The position numbers and the translations under genes are program-made. This document shows positions 1 to 7,559 of a stretch of DNA of 35,354 nt, one piece after another. The first letter of the stretch is position 1; every line of letters starts with the position of its first letter. Source of the DNA: Flavobacteriales bacterium (GTDB lineage: Bacteria; Bacteroidota; Bacteroidia; UBA10329); contig JAIPBJ010000026.1 in the NCBI GenBank assembly GCA_021739625.1, positions 1 to 35,354 on the forward strand, written 5' to 3'. The notes below the pieces were generated by a model that worked only from the letters and a program-made list of their open reading frames with translations, was not told the origin of the DNA and did no database searches.

Positions 1-107
1 CGGAGGGTGTCGAGCATGGGTCGGATAAGAGAATGTCAGGGGCCACAGTTCATCAGACCGGGTGCCCAGCTGTCAGTTGGAGTCCTCCGGCCCGCGATTC
101 AAAGTGT
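1..107. other. Window edge downstream of asnS, no gene assigned
   Basis: This is the stretch beyond the asnS stop codon. On the minus strand an ATG lies at 15-17 and its frame runs off the window after six codons, so a gene could begin here. The visible residues (M-L-D-T-L-R) are too few to recognise, and no good ribosome binding site or -7 element precedes them. I see no terminator hairpin directly after asnS. Confidence 0.2.
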
Positions 108-1544
108 TCAGAACTCACAGTTGTTCGGTGTCCTTGGAAAAGGGATCACGTCACGGACGTTCGTCATCCCCGTGATGAACATCATCAAACGCTCGAAACC
201 GAGACCGAAACCACTGTGCGTCACAGTGCCGAACTTCCGCGTGTCCAGATACCACGACATGCTCTCCTCAGGGATGTGGAACTGCTTCATCTTCTCCAAC
301 AGCACCTCATAGCGCTCCTCGCGCTGCGAACCGCCCACGATCTCACCTATCCCCGGAAACAGGATGTCCATCGCGGCCACAGTGTTCCCGTCCTCGTTCA
401 GCTTCATGTAGAACGCCTTGATCTTGGCCGGATAGCCCGTGATGATCACCGGTCTCTGAAAATGCTTCTCCACCAGAAAACGCTCGTGCTCGCTCTGAAG
501 GTCTATGCCCCATTCATCCACAGGATACTGGAACTTCTTCTTCCTGTTAGGCTGCGAGTTGCGAAGGATCTCCACCGCCTCGGTATAGGAGATGCGCTCG
601 AACCTGTTGTTGATCACAAAATCCAGTTTCTCTACCAGGCCGAGAGGACTGCGTTCTGCCTCGGGCTTTCCTTTCTCCTCCTCCGCAAGACGCTGGGCAA
701 GGAAGGCGATGTCGTCCGCGCACTGCTCCTTCACGTACGCGATCACCCATTGCAGGAAATCCTCCGCCAGGTCCATGTTGCCGTGGATGTCGCAGAAGGC
801 CACCTCAGGCTCTATCATCCAGAACTCGGCCAGATGCCGCGAAGTGTTGCTGTTCTCCGCCCTGAACGTGGGCCCGAACGTATAGACCTTGCTCAAGGCC
901 AGCGCGGCCAGCTCGGCCTGCAACTGCCCCGATACGGTGAGATTGGTCTCCTTTCCGAAGAAATCCTGCGAGAAATCGACCGTGCCGTCCTCCTTCAACG
1001 GAGGCTTCTTGGCATCAAGAGTGGACACACGGAACATCTCGCCCGCACCCTCCGCATCGCTGCCCGTGATGATGGGCGAATGCACATTGAAGAAACCACG
1101 GTCGTTGAAATACTTGTGAATGGCGAACGTCAGGGAATGGCGCACCCTGAACACCGCACTGAAAGTGCTCGTGCGCACCCGCAGGTGGGCGTTCTCACGC
1201 AGAAACTCCAAACTGTGCTTCTTGGGCTGGATCGGATACTCATCCGGATGCGACTTGCCATGGACGGTGAGCTTCGCGGCCTTGATCTCCACAGTCTGGC
1301 CCTTGCCCTCGCTGGCGACCAGCCTTCCGGTCACAGCGATGCAGGCACCCGTGGTCACGTCCTTCAGGCTTTCCTCAGGAAACTGCCCCGACTCGAATAC
1401 AAGCTGGATATTGTTGACGGTCGAACCATCGTTCAGCGCCACGAAATTCACGTAAGCGTTGCCGCGCTTGGTGCGTACCCATCCGCCCACCGTCACGTCA
1501 CGGTCGAGGTCGGTGCTCTTCAACAGATCCTTAATGCTTTCCAT
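108..1544 (-). CDS. asnS: Asparaginyl-tRNA synthetase (AsnRS)
   Basis: Cytoplasmic class IIb aminoacyl-tRNA synthetase that charges tRNA-Asn with asparagine using ATP. The 478-residue protein matches the usual bacterial length of about 465-480. An N-terminal OB-fold anticodon-binding domain (about residues 15-100, with GGWVRTKRG) is followed by the catalytic core. Class II motif 2 is at 227-247 (FRAENSNTSRHLAEFWMIEPE region) and motif 3 at 445-454 (GFGLGFERLM), ending in the typical IPFPRTP tail. The frame stays open far upstream, but that extension would cover the divergent hydrolase gene; homology starts at MESIKDLL. A perfect -7 element at 1563-1570, about 20 nt upstream, supports this start and a very short leader. 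It is divergently transcribed from the MBL-fold gene. The assignment is secure. Confidence 0.98.
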   Translation of the reverse strand: MESIKDLLKSTDLDRDVTVGGWVRTKRGNAYVNFVALNDGSTVNNIQLVFESGQFPEESLKDVTTGACIAVTGRLVASEGKGQTVEIKAAKLTVHGKSHPDEYPIQPKKHSLEFLRENAHLRVRTSTFSAVFRVRHSLTFAIHKYFNDRGFFNVHSPIITGSDAEGAGEMFRVSTLDAKKPPLKEDGTVDFSQDFFGKETNLTVSGQLQAELAALALSKVYTFGPTFRAENSNTSRHLAEFWMIEPEVAFCDIHGNMDLAEDFLQWVIAYVKEQCADDIAFLAQRLAEEEKGKPEAERSPLGLVEKLDFVINNRFERISYTEAVEILRNSQPNRKKKFQYPVDEWGIDLQSEHERFLVEKHFQRPVIITGYPAKIKAFYMKLNEDGNTVAAMDILFPGIGEIVGGSQREERYEVLLEKMKQFHIPEESMSWYLDTRKFGTVTHSGFGLGFERLMMFITGMTNVRDVIPFPRTPNNCEF

Positions 1545-1562
1545 ACCTATTGTTTTGAGTTG

Positions 1563-1570
1563 CAAAGGTA
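1563..1570 (-). promoter_or_regulatory. asnS -7 promoter element TACCTTTG
   Basis: Perfect match to the Bacteroidota -7 consensus TAnnTTTG, about 19 nt upstream of the asnS ATG. No convincing TTTG -33 element is seen at the expected spacing. Confidence 0.65.
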
Positions 1571-1600
1571 GAAGGTCGTTGAAGTACAGGGAAAATGAAA

Positions 1601-1635
1601 ATGCCTGCCCTGTCGGCAGACAGGGAAAATGGCAT
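1601..1635. repeat. Palindrome between the divergent asnS and MBL-hydrolase promoters
   Basis: A perfect 7-bp stem CCCTGTC/GACAGGG (1608-1614 and 1619-1625) with loop GGCA is flanked by a second arm pair, ATGCC (1601-1605) and GGCAT (1631-1635). It lies between the -7 element of asnS and the near-consensus CATCTTTG (1676-1683) of the plus-strand gene, so it is upstream of both promoters. It resembles a short REP-like palindrome. It could also be an operator. The structure is visible; the function is not known. Confidence 0.5.
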
Positions 1636-1703
1636 CGGGACCGTTCGGACCGGACCCCCAACGTTTCTAAGTCCGCATCTTTGGGCTCTCTAATCAAGCA
1701 ACG

Positions 1704-2543
1704 ATGAAGCTTTACACCATTGACACAGGATTTTTCAAATTGGACGGTGGCGCCATGTTCGGGGTCGTTCCAAAATCCCTTTGGCAGCGCACCAATCCTT
1801 CTGACGGGGACAACCTCTGCACATGGGCCATGCGCTGTCTGCTCATCGAGGATGGCAATCGCCTTATTCTGATTGACAATGGGATAGGCTACAAGCAGGA
1901 CCAGAACTTCCTCAAGCATTATCACCTGCATGGCGATGCCACGCTCGAGAAGAGCCTTGCGACACATGGTTTCGGCAAGGACGACATCACCGATGTGTTC
2001 CTCACCCACCTGCATTTCGACCATTGTGGTGGCAGCGTGGCCTGGAACCGCGACCGCTCAGGCTTTGAAATGGCCTTTCGCAACGCCACCTATTGGAGCA
2101 ACGCCCGCCACTGGCAGTGGGCCACAGAGCCGAACCGTAGGGAAAAGGCCAGTTTTCTCAAAGAGAACATCATCCCCATTCAGGAGAGCGGACAACTGAA
2201 ATTCATCGAACAGGAGGGCACATGGCTTCCGAACATCGACATCATGTTCGTCAACGGCCATACCGATGCTCAAATGATCCCCAAAATCCGCTACAAGGGC
2301 CGCACCATCGCCTTTGTGGCCGACCTGCTGCCTTCGGTCGGGCACTTTCCAATCCCCTACGTCATGGGCTATGACACACGTCCACTCTTGACCTTGGAGG
2401 AAAAAGAAGGATTTCTGAAGGAGGCTGCCGCCAACAACTACGTCCTTTTCTTCGAGCACGACCCTGTCAACGAATGCTGCTCGGTGAGCGAAACAGAGAA
2501 GGGTGTCCGGTCAATGGACACGTTCAGGCTAAGCGAACTGTAA
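1704..2543 (+). CDS. Metallo-beta-lactamase-fold hydrolase, lactonase-like
   Basis: A 279-residue MBL-fold metalloenzyme, expected to bind two metal ions and hydrolyse an ester, lactone or similar bond. The metal motif is intact: T-H-L-H-F-D-H at H102, H104, D106 and H107, a third histidine at H186 (NGHTD), the bridging aspartate D207 (FVADLLPS) and H252 (FFEHDP). This spacing and the overall length resemble the AHL-lactonase/YtnP-like branch, but the substrate cannot be read from the sequence. There is no signal peptide, so it is probably cytoplasmic. The ATG at 1704 is preceded by a near-consensus -7 element, CATCTTTG, at 1676-1683. The gene ends at a strong bidirectional terminator shared with the convergent membrane-protein gene. 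Confidence 0.9.
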   Translation: MKLYTIDTGFFKLDGGAMFGVVPKSLWQRTNPSDGDNLCTWAMRCLLIEDGNRLILIDNGIGYKQDQNFLKHYHLHGDATLEKSLATHGFGKDDITDVFLTHLHFDHCGGSVAWNRDRSGFEMAFRNATYWSNARHWQWATEPNRREKASFLKENIIPIQESGQLKFIEQEGTWLPNIDIMFVNGHTDAQMIPKIRYKGRTIAFVADLLPSVGHFPIPYVMGYDTRPLLTLEEKEGFLKEAAANNYVLFFEHDPVNECCSVSETEKGVRSMDTFRLSEL

Positions 2544-2551
2544 TGCAAATG

Positions 2552-2585
2552 AAAGCCCCTGCCGCCATAAGCGGACAGGGGCTTT
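2552..2585. terminator. Bidirectional intrinsic terminator
   Basis: A 10-bp perfect stem, AAAGCCCCTG/CAGGGGCTTT, continues as CCGC/GCGG with one bulged A and a five-base loop. It lies between the convergent MBL hydrolase and the GldL/GldM-like gene and can serve both strands. The T-tracts are short (three bases). Confidence 0.8.
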
Positions 2586-2595
2586 GTCCTCGGCC

Positions 2596-3858
2596 TCAAC
2601 TTGGCGGGTTCGAGACCTCGGGCTGACTTAACAGATGGACAAGTGCCTGATTTTCGGCCTGCCTAATGTCGTTCTGAAGTTTTGAAAGGTAGGATATCAC
2701 GCCAACCAGTGGCACATGGTAGAAGTGGTAGTGGGCCCAGTCCTGCTGATTGCCTTGCTTCTCATACGGCCTGCCAAGGTCGTAGGGGAAGGTGGCCGCC
2801 ATGCGCGCCTGCATGTGGGGCGGATAGGTGGCCAGCACCGTCTGCCGCAGACCCTCCAGTTCCTTCACCAGCTGCGTGTGGTCAAACCGGCCCGGTGCCT
2901 CGGGGTGGAACATGAGATGTGTGGTAATATCGAAATTGGCCTTGTTCTTCATCTGCGCCAAAGGCAGCGTGCGCGCCTCGGCCTCGGTCACATCCTCGGT
3001 CTCGAACACGATGGTGGCCTTGAGGTCGTCTATGTAGTCATACACCGCATCGGTGCGCTCCTTCAGCACCTGTGCCGAGGCGTTGCTCCCCAGGTCGGCA
3101 TACAGCAACTGATTGGTGGATGCGGCCGATGCCGATGCCCGCAGTTCATCATCGATCATCGTTGACCCCAGCTCATAGTTGAGGCTCGGGTTGATGCGCG
3201 CCAAGGCGAACACGAGGATAAGGCAGGTCATGGCCACCATGGATGTGGAGAGCGTCACCGGCCTATTGACCGATGTGTGGTACTGCTTATAGAAGTAGAT
3301 GGGCACGTAGAGGAAGGCCAGCACCGCCATGCCCCCAAGCAGTATCGCCCCGGCACCGGGCCAGTGCATCACCTTGAAGAGCACCCCGAGCACCGAGAAG
3401 CTGAGACCCACCCAGCCCGATATGTGCATGATGTACTCGTTGCTGGGCGATTCCTTCAGTTTGTAGTGAAGGATCAGCGGTAGATAGGCAAGCACCAGCA
3501 GCCCTGCACCAAGGACTATCATGATGCTGGCCCCCGGCCAATGCATGAGTTTGAAAATCGTCCCCGCCAAGAGAAGAAATGTGGAAGTCAGCCCGAAAGT
3601 GAATGTTACCTTTTTCATGGTTGCATTTATTTCGGTTAGTAATTGGAAAGTGTCCTGTTGAACCTGCATCAGACCCCCCGGACCAAAGAGCCTGACTGTA
3701 TGTAGAAAAGCGTCCTCAAACGAGTCGCCTTGACGCATTCTGTTCTCAATGCCTGTGCAGATGTGGTCGAGCAGGTCGTCATGCAGCCCATCATATGCCA
3801 CCCCGTTCTGACGGATGTAGGCACTCACCAGTTCCATCTGTGTTTCGTTCAGTTCCAT
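2596..3858 (-). CDS. Five-TM membrane protein: PadR-associated N-terminus, GldL-like repeats, GldM-like C-terminus
   Basis: A 420-residue inner-membrane protein with a mosaic layout. Residues 1-70 are helical (DLLDHICTGIENRMRQG...EDAF...LFGP) and resemble the small domains on membrane partners of PadR repressors. Two helical hairpins follow (about 84-131 and 147-190). In each, the first helix ends in the signature of the gliding/T9SS motor protein GldL: IFKLMHWPGA (101-110) and LFKVMHWPGA (160-169). A fifth helix (204-221) leads into a region like the N-terminal helical domain of GldM: LKERTDAVYDYIDDLK (265-280) and WAHYHFYHVPLVGVISYLSKLQND (374-397). The helix after the first MHWPGA lacks the intramembrane glutamate of true GldL. 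The gene overlaps padR by 10 nt, so the two are cotranscribed and translationally coupled. The role is unknown. The GldL/GldM relationship was recognised by eye and needs a profile search. Confidence 0.8.
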   Translation of the reverse strand: MELNETQMELVSAYIRQNGVAYDGLHDDLLDHICTGIENRMRQGDSFEDAFLHTVRLFGPGGLMQVQQDTFQLLTEINATMKKVTFTFGLTSTFLLLAGTIFKLMHWPGASIMIVLGAGLLVLAYLPLILHYKLKESPSNEYIMHISGWVGLSFSVLGVLFKVMHWPGAGAILLGGMAVLAFLYVPIYFYKQYHTSVNRPVTLSTSMVAMTCLILVFALARINPSLNYELGSTMIDDELRASASAASTNQLLYADLGSNASAQVLKERTDAVYDYIDDLKATIVFETEDVTEAEARTLPLAQMKNKANFDITTHLMFHPEAPGRFDHTQLVKELEGLRQTVLATYPPHMQARMAATFPYDLGRPYEKQGNQQDWAHYHFYHVPLVGVISYLSKLQNDIRQAENQALVHLLSQPEVSNPPS

Positions 3859-4202
3859 GACAGTTGCGGTTGCGGGGTGAAAGAGTGGAGAAGGTCGTTC
3901 ATGGTCTGCGAGAAGCTGCGGAACTCCCGCACCTTCTCACTTGCTTGGGCATTGCCCTCATCTGTGAGCTTGTAATACTTGCGCACCCGCTTGCCTATGT
4001 TCTCATGCTCAGTGGCGAGCAGGCCATCGGCCTCCAGCTTGTGCAGCGTGGGGTAGAGCGCTCCTTCTGTGAGTTGGATCTTGCCTGCGGTGCGCTCCTT
4101 CACGTGCTGGGTGATCTCATATCCATACATCCTTCCCCGCTCGGCCAGCAGGCTGAGCACTATGGTCTGAAGGGTTCCTTTGACAAGCTCTTGTGGAAAC
4201 AT
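3849..4202 (-). CDS. PadR-family transcriptional repressor
   Basis: A 117-residue winged helix-turn-helix regulator. The PadR pattern is clear: KGTLQTIVLSLLAERGRMYGYEI (residues 8-30), then LTEGALYPTLHKLEADGLLATEHEN (residues 44-68) as recognition helix and start of the wing, and RKYYKLTDEGN (74-84). PadR proteins act as dimers and usually repress a neighbouring membrane-protein gene and themselves. That fits the 10-nt overlap with the downstream GldL/GldM-like gene. The -7 element TAAGTTTG lies only four bases upstream of the ATG, so the mRNA is probably leaderless or nearly so, and a near-perfect palindrome overlaps it. Family assignment is secure; the ligand and target are inferred. Confidence 0.95.
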   Translation of the reverse strand: MFPQELVKGTLQTIVLSLLAERGRMYGYEITQHVKERTAGKIQLTEGALYPTLHKLEADGLLATEHENIGKRVRKYYKLTDEGNAQASEKVREFRSFSQTMNDLLHSFTPQPQLSWN

Positions 4203-4206
4203 GCTG

Positions 4207-4225
4207 CAAACTTATGCATTAGTTT
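4207..4225 (-). promoter_or_regulatory. padR promoter (-7 TAAGTTTG) overlapped by an 18-bp palindromic operator candidate
   Basis: On the minus strand TAAGTTTG (4207-4214) matches TAnnTTTG. The 18-bp sequence 4208-4225 is a dyad, AAACT-T-ATGCAT-T-AGTTT, with 16 of 18 positions symmetric and its centre at ATG|CAT. The overlap of a dyad with the promoter of a PadR gene suggests autorepression. The dyad is seen directly; binding is inferred. Confidence 0.6.
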
Positions 4226-4258
4226 CTTATGTATTGATATCTTGGGTAAAAAATTTCT

Positions 4259-4289
4259 AAAAAAAAACGGAGGCAAGGCCTCCGTTTTT
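4259..4289. terminator. Intrinsic terminator of the lon-rdgB operon
   Basis: Stem CGGAGGC/GCCTCCG (4268-4274 and 4278-4284) with a three-base loop, extended by an A-tract pairing with a T-tract. Read on the minus strand it is followed by nine T residues, ideal for ending lon-rdgB transcription before the padR promoter. Confidence 0.9.
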
Positions 4290-4316
4290 CAATTTCTTCA
4301 TCGAAGTAAATGAAAA

Positions 4317-4895
4317 TCAACAAGAAACGAGAAAATCAACCAGTCTTTGTACCGCTATCCCACGGTGGCTGATGGTGTTCTTCTGGTCAAGGCTCATCTG
4401 AGCAAAGGTCTCATGGAAGCCTTCGGGACGGAAAACAGGGTCATAACCGAAGCCCTTGCCTCCAACTCTTTCTGTCAGGAGTTCTCCGTTCACTTCGCCA
4501 TCAAAGAAGTATTCCTTGCCTTGATAGATGAGGCAGATGACGGTGCGGAAGCGTGCCGAGCGGTCGGTGTGGCCTGCCAGATTGCGAAGCACCTTGTCCA
4601 TGTTGTCGTCAAATGAGGAACCCTCCCCCGCATAGCGTGCCGAGTAAACGCCCGGTTCTCCGTTCAATGCTGTTATCTCCAGTCCGGTATCATCGGCAAA
4701 GCAGTCCATACCGGTGAGTTCAAAGAGATAGCGTGCCTTGATGGCCGCGTTCTCCTTAAGCGTGCTACCTGTTTCAGGAATGTCCACATCGCCCACCATA
4801 TCGCGCAGACTGCGCACGTTGAAACGTGGTGCCAGCTTAGCACGCACCTCGTCAACCTTGTGAGAATTGTTGGACGCGAAGAGGATGTCCATCAT
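4317..4895 (-). CDS. rdgB: Non-canonical purine NTP pyrophosphatase (XTP/dITP diphosphatase)
   Basis: A house-cleaning enzyme of the HAM1/RdgB family that hydrolyses dITP, XTP and ITP to monophosphates and keeps deaminated purines out of DNA and RNA. The 192 residues equal the family's usual length. Landmarks are ASNNSHKVDEV near the N-terminus, FADDTGLEI and GEPGVYSARYAG in the middle, and GFGYDPVFRPEG and SHRG near the C-terminus. The start ATG shares bases with the TGA stop of lon (ATGA overlap), so it is translationally coupled. A second ATG follows at once, so either may be used. A good terminator lies 28 nt after the stop. Confidence 0.97.
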   Translation of the reverse strand: MMDILFASNNSHKVDEVRAKLAPRFNVRSLRDMVGDVDIPETGSTLKENAAIKARYLFELTGMDCFADDTGLEITALNGEPGVYSARYAGEGSSFDDNMDKVLRNLAGHTDRSARFRTVICLIYQGKEYFFDGEVNGELLTERVGGKGFGYDPVFRPEGFHETFAQMSLDQKNTISHRGIAVQRLVDFLVSC

Positions 4896-7339
4896 TCCAC
4901 CTTGATGGCGTTGGGCACCTTTTCCTTGAGCAGGGCGTAGGCGATCACGTCATCCATTGTTTTCACGTAGTGGAATTTGAGGCCCTTGAGGTACTCTGCC
5001 TCAATCTCGTTCACGTCCTTGCGGTTGTCCTCACAGATAACGATGTCGGTGATACGGGCACGCTTGGCCGCCAGTATCTTCTCTTTGATGCCTCCCACAG
5101 GCAGCACCTTTCCGCGCAGCGTGATCTCGCCCGTCATGGCCATGTGCGAGCGCACCTTGCGTTGAGTGAAGACAGATGCCAGCGCGGTGAACATGGTGAT
5201 ACCTGCCGATGGCCCGTCCTTGGGTGTGGCGCCTTCCGGAACGTGGATGTGCAGGTTCCACTTGTCAAACACTTCCGAATCGAGGTCCAGCTTGTCGGCA
5301 TGTGCGCGCAGATATTCGAGTGCTATGGTGGCCGATTCCTTCATCACATCACCGAGGTTTCCTGTGAGGGTGAGCTTGCCCTTGCCTTTGCTCAGACTGG
5401 TCTCGATGAACAGGATATCGCCACCGACCGCAGTCCACGCCAGTCCGGTGACCACCCCGGCCACGCTGTTGTCCTGATACAGGTCGCGGTGCACCTTGGG
5501 CGGGCCGAGTATGTCCTCCACGTCCTGCGCAGTGATATTGGCACTCTTCGGTTCCTCCATGGCGATATGCATGGCGCGGTTACGGACAATCTTGGCAATG
5601 GTCTTCTCAAGCGAGCGTACACCGCTCTCGCGGGTGTAACTGTCGATGATCTTTTCCATCACCTTGCCACCGATCTTCACATCCGATGCCTTGATGCCAT
5701 GCTCCTTCACCTGTTTCGGCAGCAGGTGTCGCTTGGCGATTTCCATCTTCTCCTCAATGGTATAACCGTTCACCTCGATAATCTCCAGTCTGTCGCGTAG
5801 GGCGGGCTGTATGGTGCTCAGGGTGTTTGCCGTGGCAATGAACAGCACTGTGCTCAGGTCGTAGTCAAGCTCCAGGAAGTTGTCGTGAAATGCATTGTTC
5901 TGCTCAGGGTCCAGCACCTCCAACAGGGCCGATGAAGGGTCACCGTGGGCATCGCGGGTCAGCTTGTCCACCTCATCAAGCACGAACACCGGATTTGAGA
6001 ACTTGGCCTTGGTGATGTTCTTGAGGATGCGGCCCGGCATGGCCCCGATATAGGTCTTGCGATGACCGCGGATCTCCGACTCATCGCGCACTCCTCCAAG
6101 AGACATCCGCACATATTGTCGTCCCACGGCCGTGGCAATGCTCTTGCCCAAGCTGGTCTTGCCCACACCCGGAGGGCCGACAAGACAAAGGATCGGAGCT
6201 TTCATGTCGCCTTTCAGCTTCAGAACGGCAAGGTGTTCAATAATGCGCTCTTTCACCTTGGTGAGGCCAAAGTGGTCGCGGTCGAGTATCCGTTTGGCAT
6301 TCTTAAGGTTGAAATTGTCCTTCGACTTCTCGTCCCACGGCAGGTCGAGTATCACTTCCAGATAGTTCATCTGCACCGAATACTCTGCTGCACTGGGATT
6401 CATCCGCTCCAATTTGGTCACCTCTTTGGCGAAATGCGCCTCGACCTCCTTGGCCCATTTCTTCTTCTTGGAACGTACCTTCAGTTCGTCAATCTCCTGT
6501 TCAAACGAATTCACCCCCAATTCTTCCTGAATCTGCTTCATCTGCTGATTGAGGAAATAATCTCGTTGCTGCTTGTCGATGTCCACCTTCACCTTGCTCT
6601 GAATCTGATTCTTCAGTTCCAGCATCTGAAGGCTCTTGGTCAGATGTTCCAATACCATGGTGGCACGCTGTTCCAAATTGGCCACCTCCAGCATCTTCTG
6701 TTTCTCGGCCACATCTGCGTCCATATTGGACGAGATGAAATTGATGAGGAACGAAGGACTTTCGATGTTCTTGATGGCGAACTCGCTCTCCGAAGGGATG
6801 TTGGGTGATTGACGGATGATGCTCAGCGCCAAGTCCTTCAGGCTGCCAACCAGCGCGTTGAATTCGCGTGTCTTCCCGGTCGGCTTCACCTCATCGAACG
6901 GGGTGATAGTGGCCTTGAAATAAGGCTCGGTCTGCAACATCTCCTTGATGGCGAACCGTTTCTTTCCTTGAATGATGACGGTGGTGTTGCCATCAGGCAT
7001 GCGAAGCATCTTCAGGATGCGGGCAACGGTGCCGATGGCGTTCATGTCGCCCGGTGTAGGATCCTCTATACCCACATCCTTCTGCGCCAGCACTCCGATG
7101 ATCTTGGACTTCTTGTAAGCATCCTTGATGAGTTTGATACTCTTGTCGCGGCCCACAGTGATGGGGATGACCACACCTGGGAAAAGGACAGTGTTGCGCA
7201 ATGGCAGGATGCCGAGGATATCAGGTATCTCCTCTGCGTTCATGGATTCCTCATCCTCGGGCGAGAGCAGCGGTATGAACTCCGATTCCTCGTCAATCAT
7301 TGGGGGCATAGCGAAAATGTTTTCGAAAGGGTCATTCAT
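4892..7339 (-). CDS. lon: ATP-dependent protease Lon
   Basis: An 815-residue cytoplasmic AAA+ serine protease that degrades misfolded and regulatory proteins. Order of domains: LON substrate-binding domain (about 40-245), coiled-coil linker (about 250-320), AAA+ module with Walker A GPPGVGKT (388-395) and Walker [10 protein letters not shown] (451-459), then the peptidase domain with catalytic Ser711 (KDGPSAGIT) and Lys754 (GGIKEK), spaced by 43 as in E. coli Lon. The frame is open 43 codons further upstream, but MNDPFENIF gives the expected acidic N-terminus. A one-mismatch -7 element (TACCTTTA, 7372-7379) lies inside the extension, which supports the chosen start. It is first gene of an operon with rdgB. 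Confidence 0.98.
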   Translation of the reverse strand: MNDPFENIFAMPPMIDEESEFIPLLSPEDEESMNAEEIPDILGILPLRNTVLFPGVVIPITVGRDKSIKLIKDAYKKSKIIGVLAQKDVGIEDPTPGDMNAIGTVARILKMLRMPDGNTTVIIQGKKRFAIKEMLQTEPYFKATITPFDEVKPTGKTREFNALVGSLKDLALSIIRQSPNIPSESEFAIKNIESPSFLINFISSNMDADVAEKQKMLEVANLEQRATMVLEHLTKSLQMLELKNQIQSKVKVDIDKQQRDYFLNQQMKQIQEELGVNSFEQEIDELKVRSKKKKWAKEVEAHFAKEVTKLERMNPSAAEYSVQMNYLEVILDLPWDEKSKDNFNLKNAKRILDRDHFGLTKVKERIIEHLAVLKLKGDMKAPILCLVGPPGVGKTSLGKSIATAVGRQYVRMSLGGVRDESEIRGHRKTYIGAMPGRILKNITKAKFSNPVFVLDEVDKLTRDAHGDPSSALLEVLDPEQNNAFHDNFLELDYDLSTVLFIATANTLSTIQPALRDRLEIIEVNGYTIEEKMEIAKRHLLPKQVKEHGIKASDVKIGGKVMEKIIDSYTRESGVRSLEKTIAKIVRNRAMHIAMEEPKSANITAQDVEDILGPPKVHRDLYQDNSVAGVVTGLAWTAVGGDILFIETSLSKGKGKLTLTGNLGDVMKESATIALEYLRAHADKLDLDSEVFDKWNLHIHVPEGATPKDGPSAGITMFTALASVFTQRKVRSHMAMTGEITLRGKVLPVGGIKEKILAAKRARITDIVICEDNRKDVNEIEAEYLKGLKFHYVKTMDDVIAYALLKEKVPNAIKVE

Positions 7340-7371
7340 AGATTTGTTCTTCTCTGAAAAATGAAGGGGCG

Positions 7372-7379
7372 TAAAGGTA
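7372..7379 (-). promoter_or_regulatory. Likely lon -7 element TACCTTTA
   Basis: One mismatch (last base) from TAnnTTTG, 32 nt upstream of the lon ATG. No clear -33 element was found. Confidence 0.4.
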
Positions 7380-7426
7380 CAAAGCCGAAAACCACCGTGC
7401 GGAAGCGTAGTGGTCATAGGAAAATC

Positions 7427-7472
7427 GAAAATGGTCGGTTGTTGGTCGGTGACAGATGTGCCTACCATTTTC
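7427..7472. repeat. Inverted repeat in the spacer between the GlmU-like gene and lon
   Basis: Arms GAAAATGGT (7427-7435) and ACCATTTTC (7464-7472) are perfectly complementary over 9 bp, with a 28-nt loop. The 220-nt spacer also contains TGGTCGG three times (7432, 7443 and 7540). It has no T-tract typical of a terminator. I see no convincing gene in the spacer. Confidence 0.4.
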
Positions 7473-7559
7473 CATGTTCATTTTCCAATTCTCTTCGGTC
7501 TGCGGCCAGATTCAACCAACGTGCCAATGGTCGAAATGTTGGTCGGATACGCCAAAAGG

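Noticed and set aside
33-1571. Long plus-strand open frame opposite asnS
   Set aside because: It is antisense to a clear AsnRS gene, and its translation shows low-complexity Leu/Arg/His-rich sequence with no recognisable domain.
1545-2024. N-terminal extension of AsnRS on the minus strand
   Set aside because: It would run through the divergent MBL-fold gene, has no synthetase homology, and the asnS -7 element lies inside it.
4970-5800. Plus-strand open frame opposite lon
   Set aside because: It is antisense to the Lon AAA+/protease region, which has intact motifs; the frame is a by-product of lon codon use.
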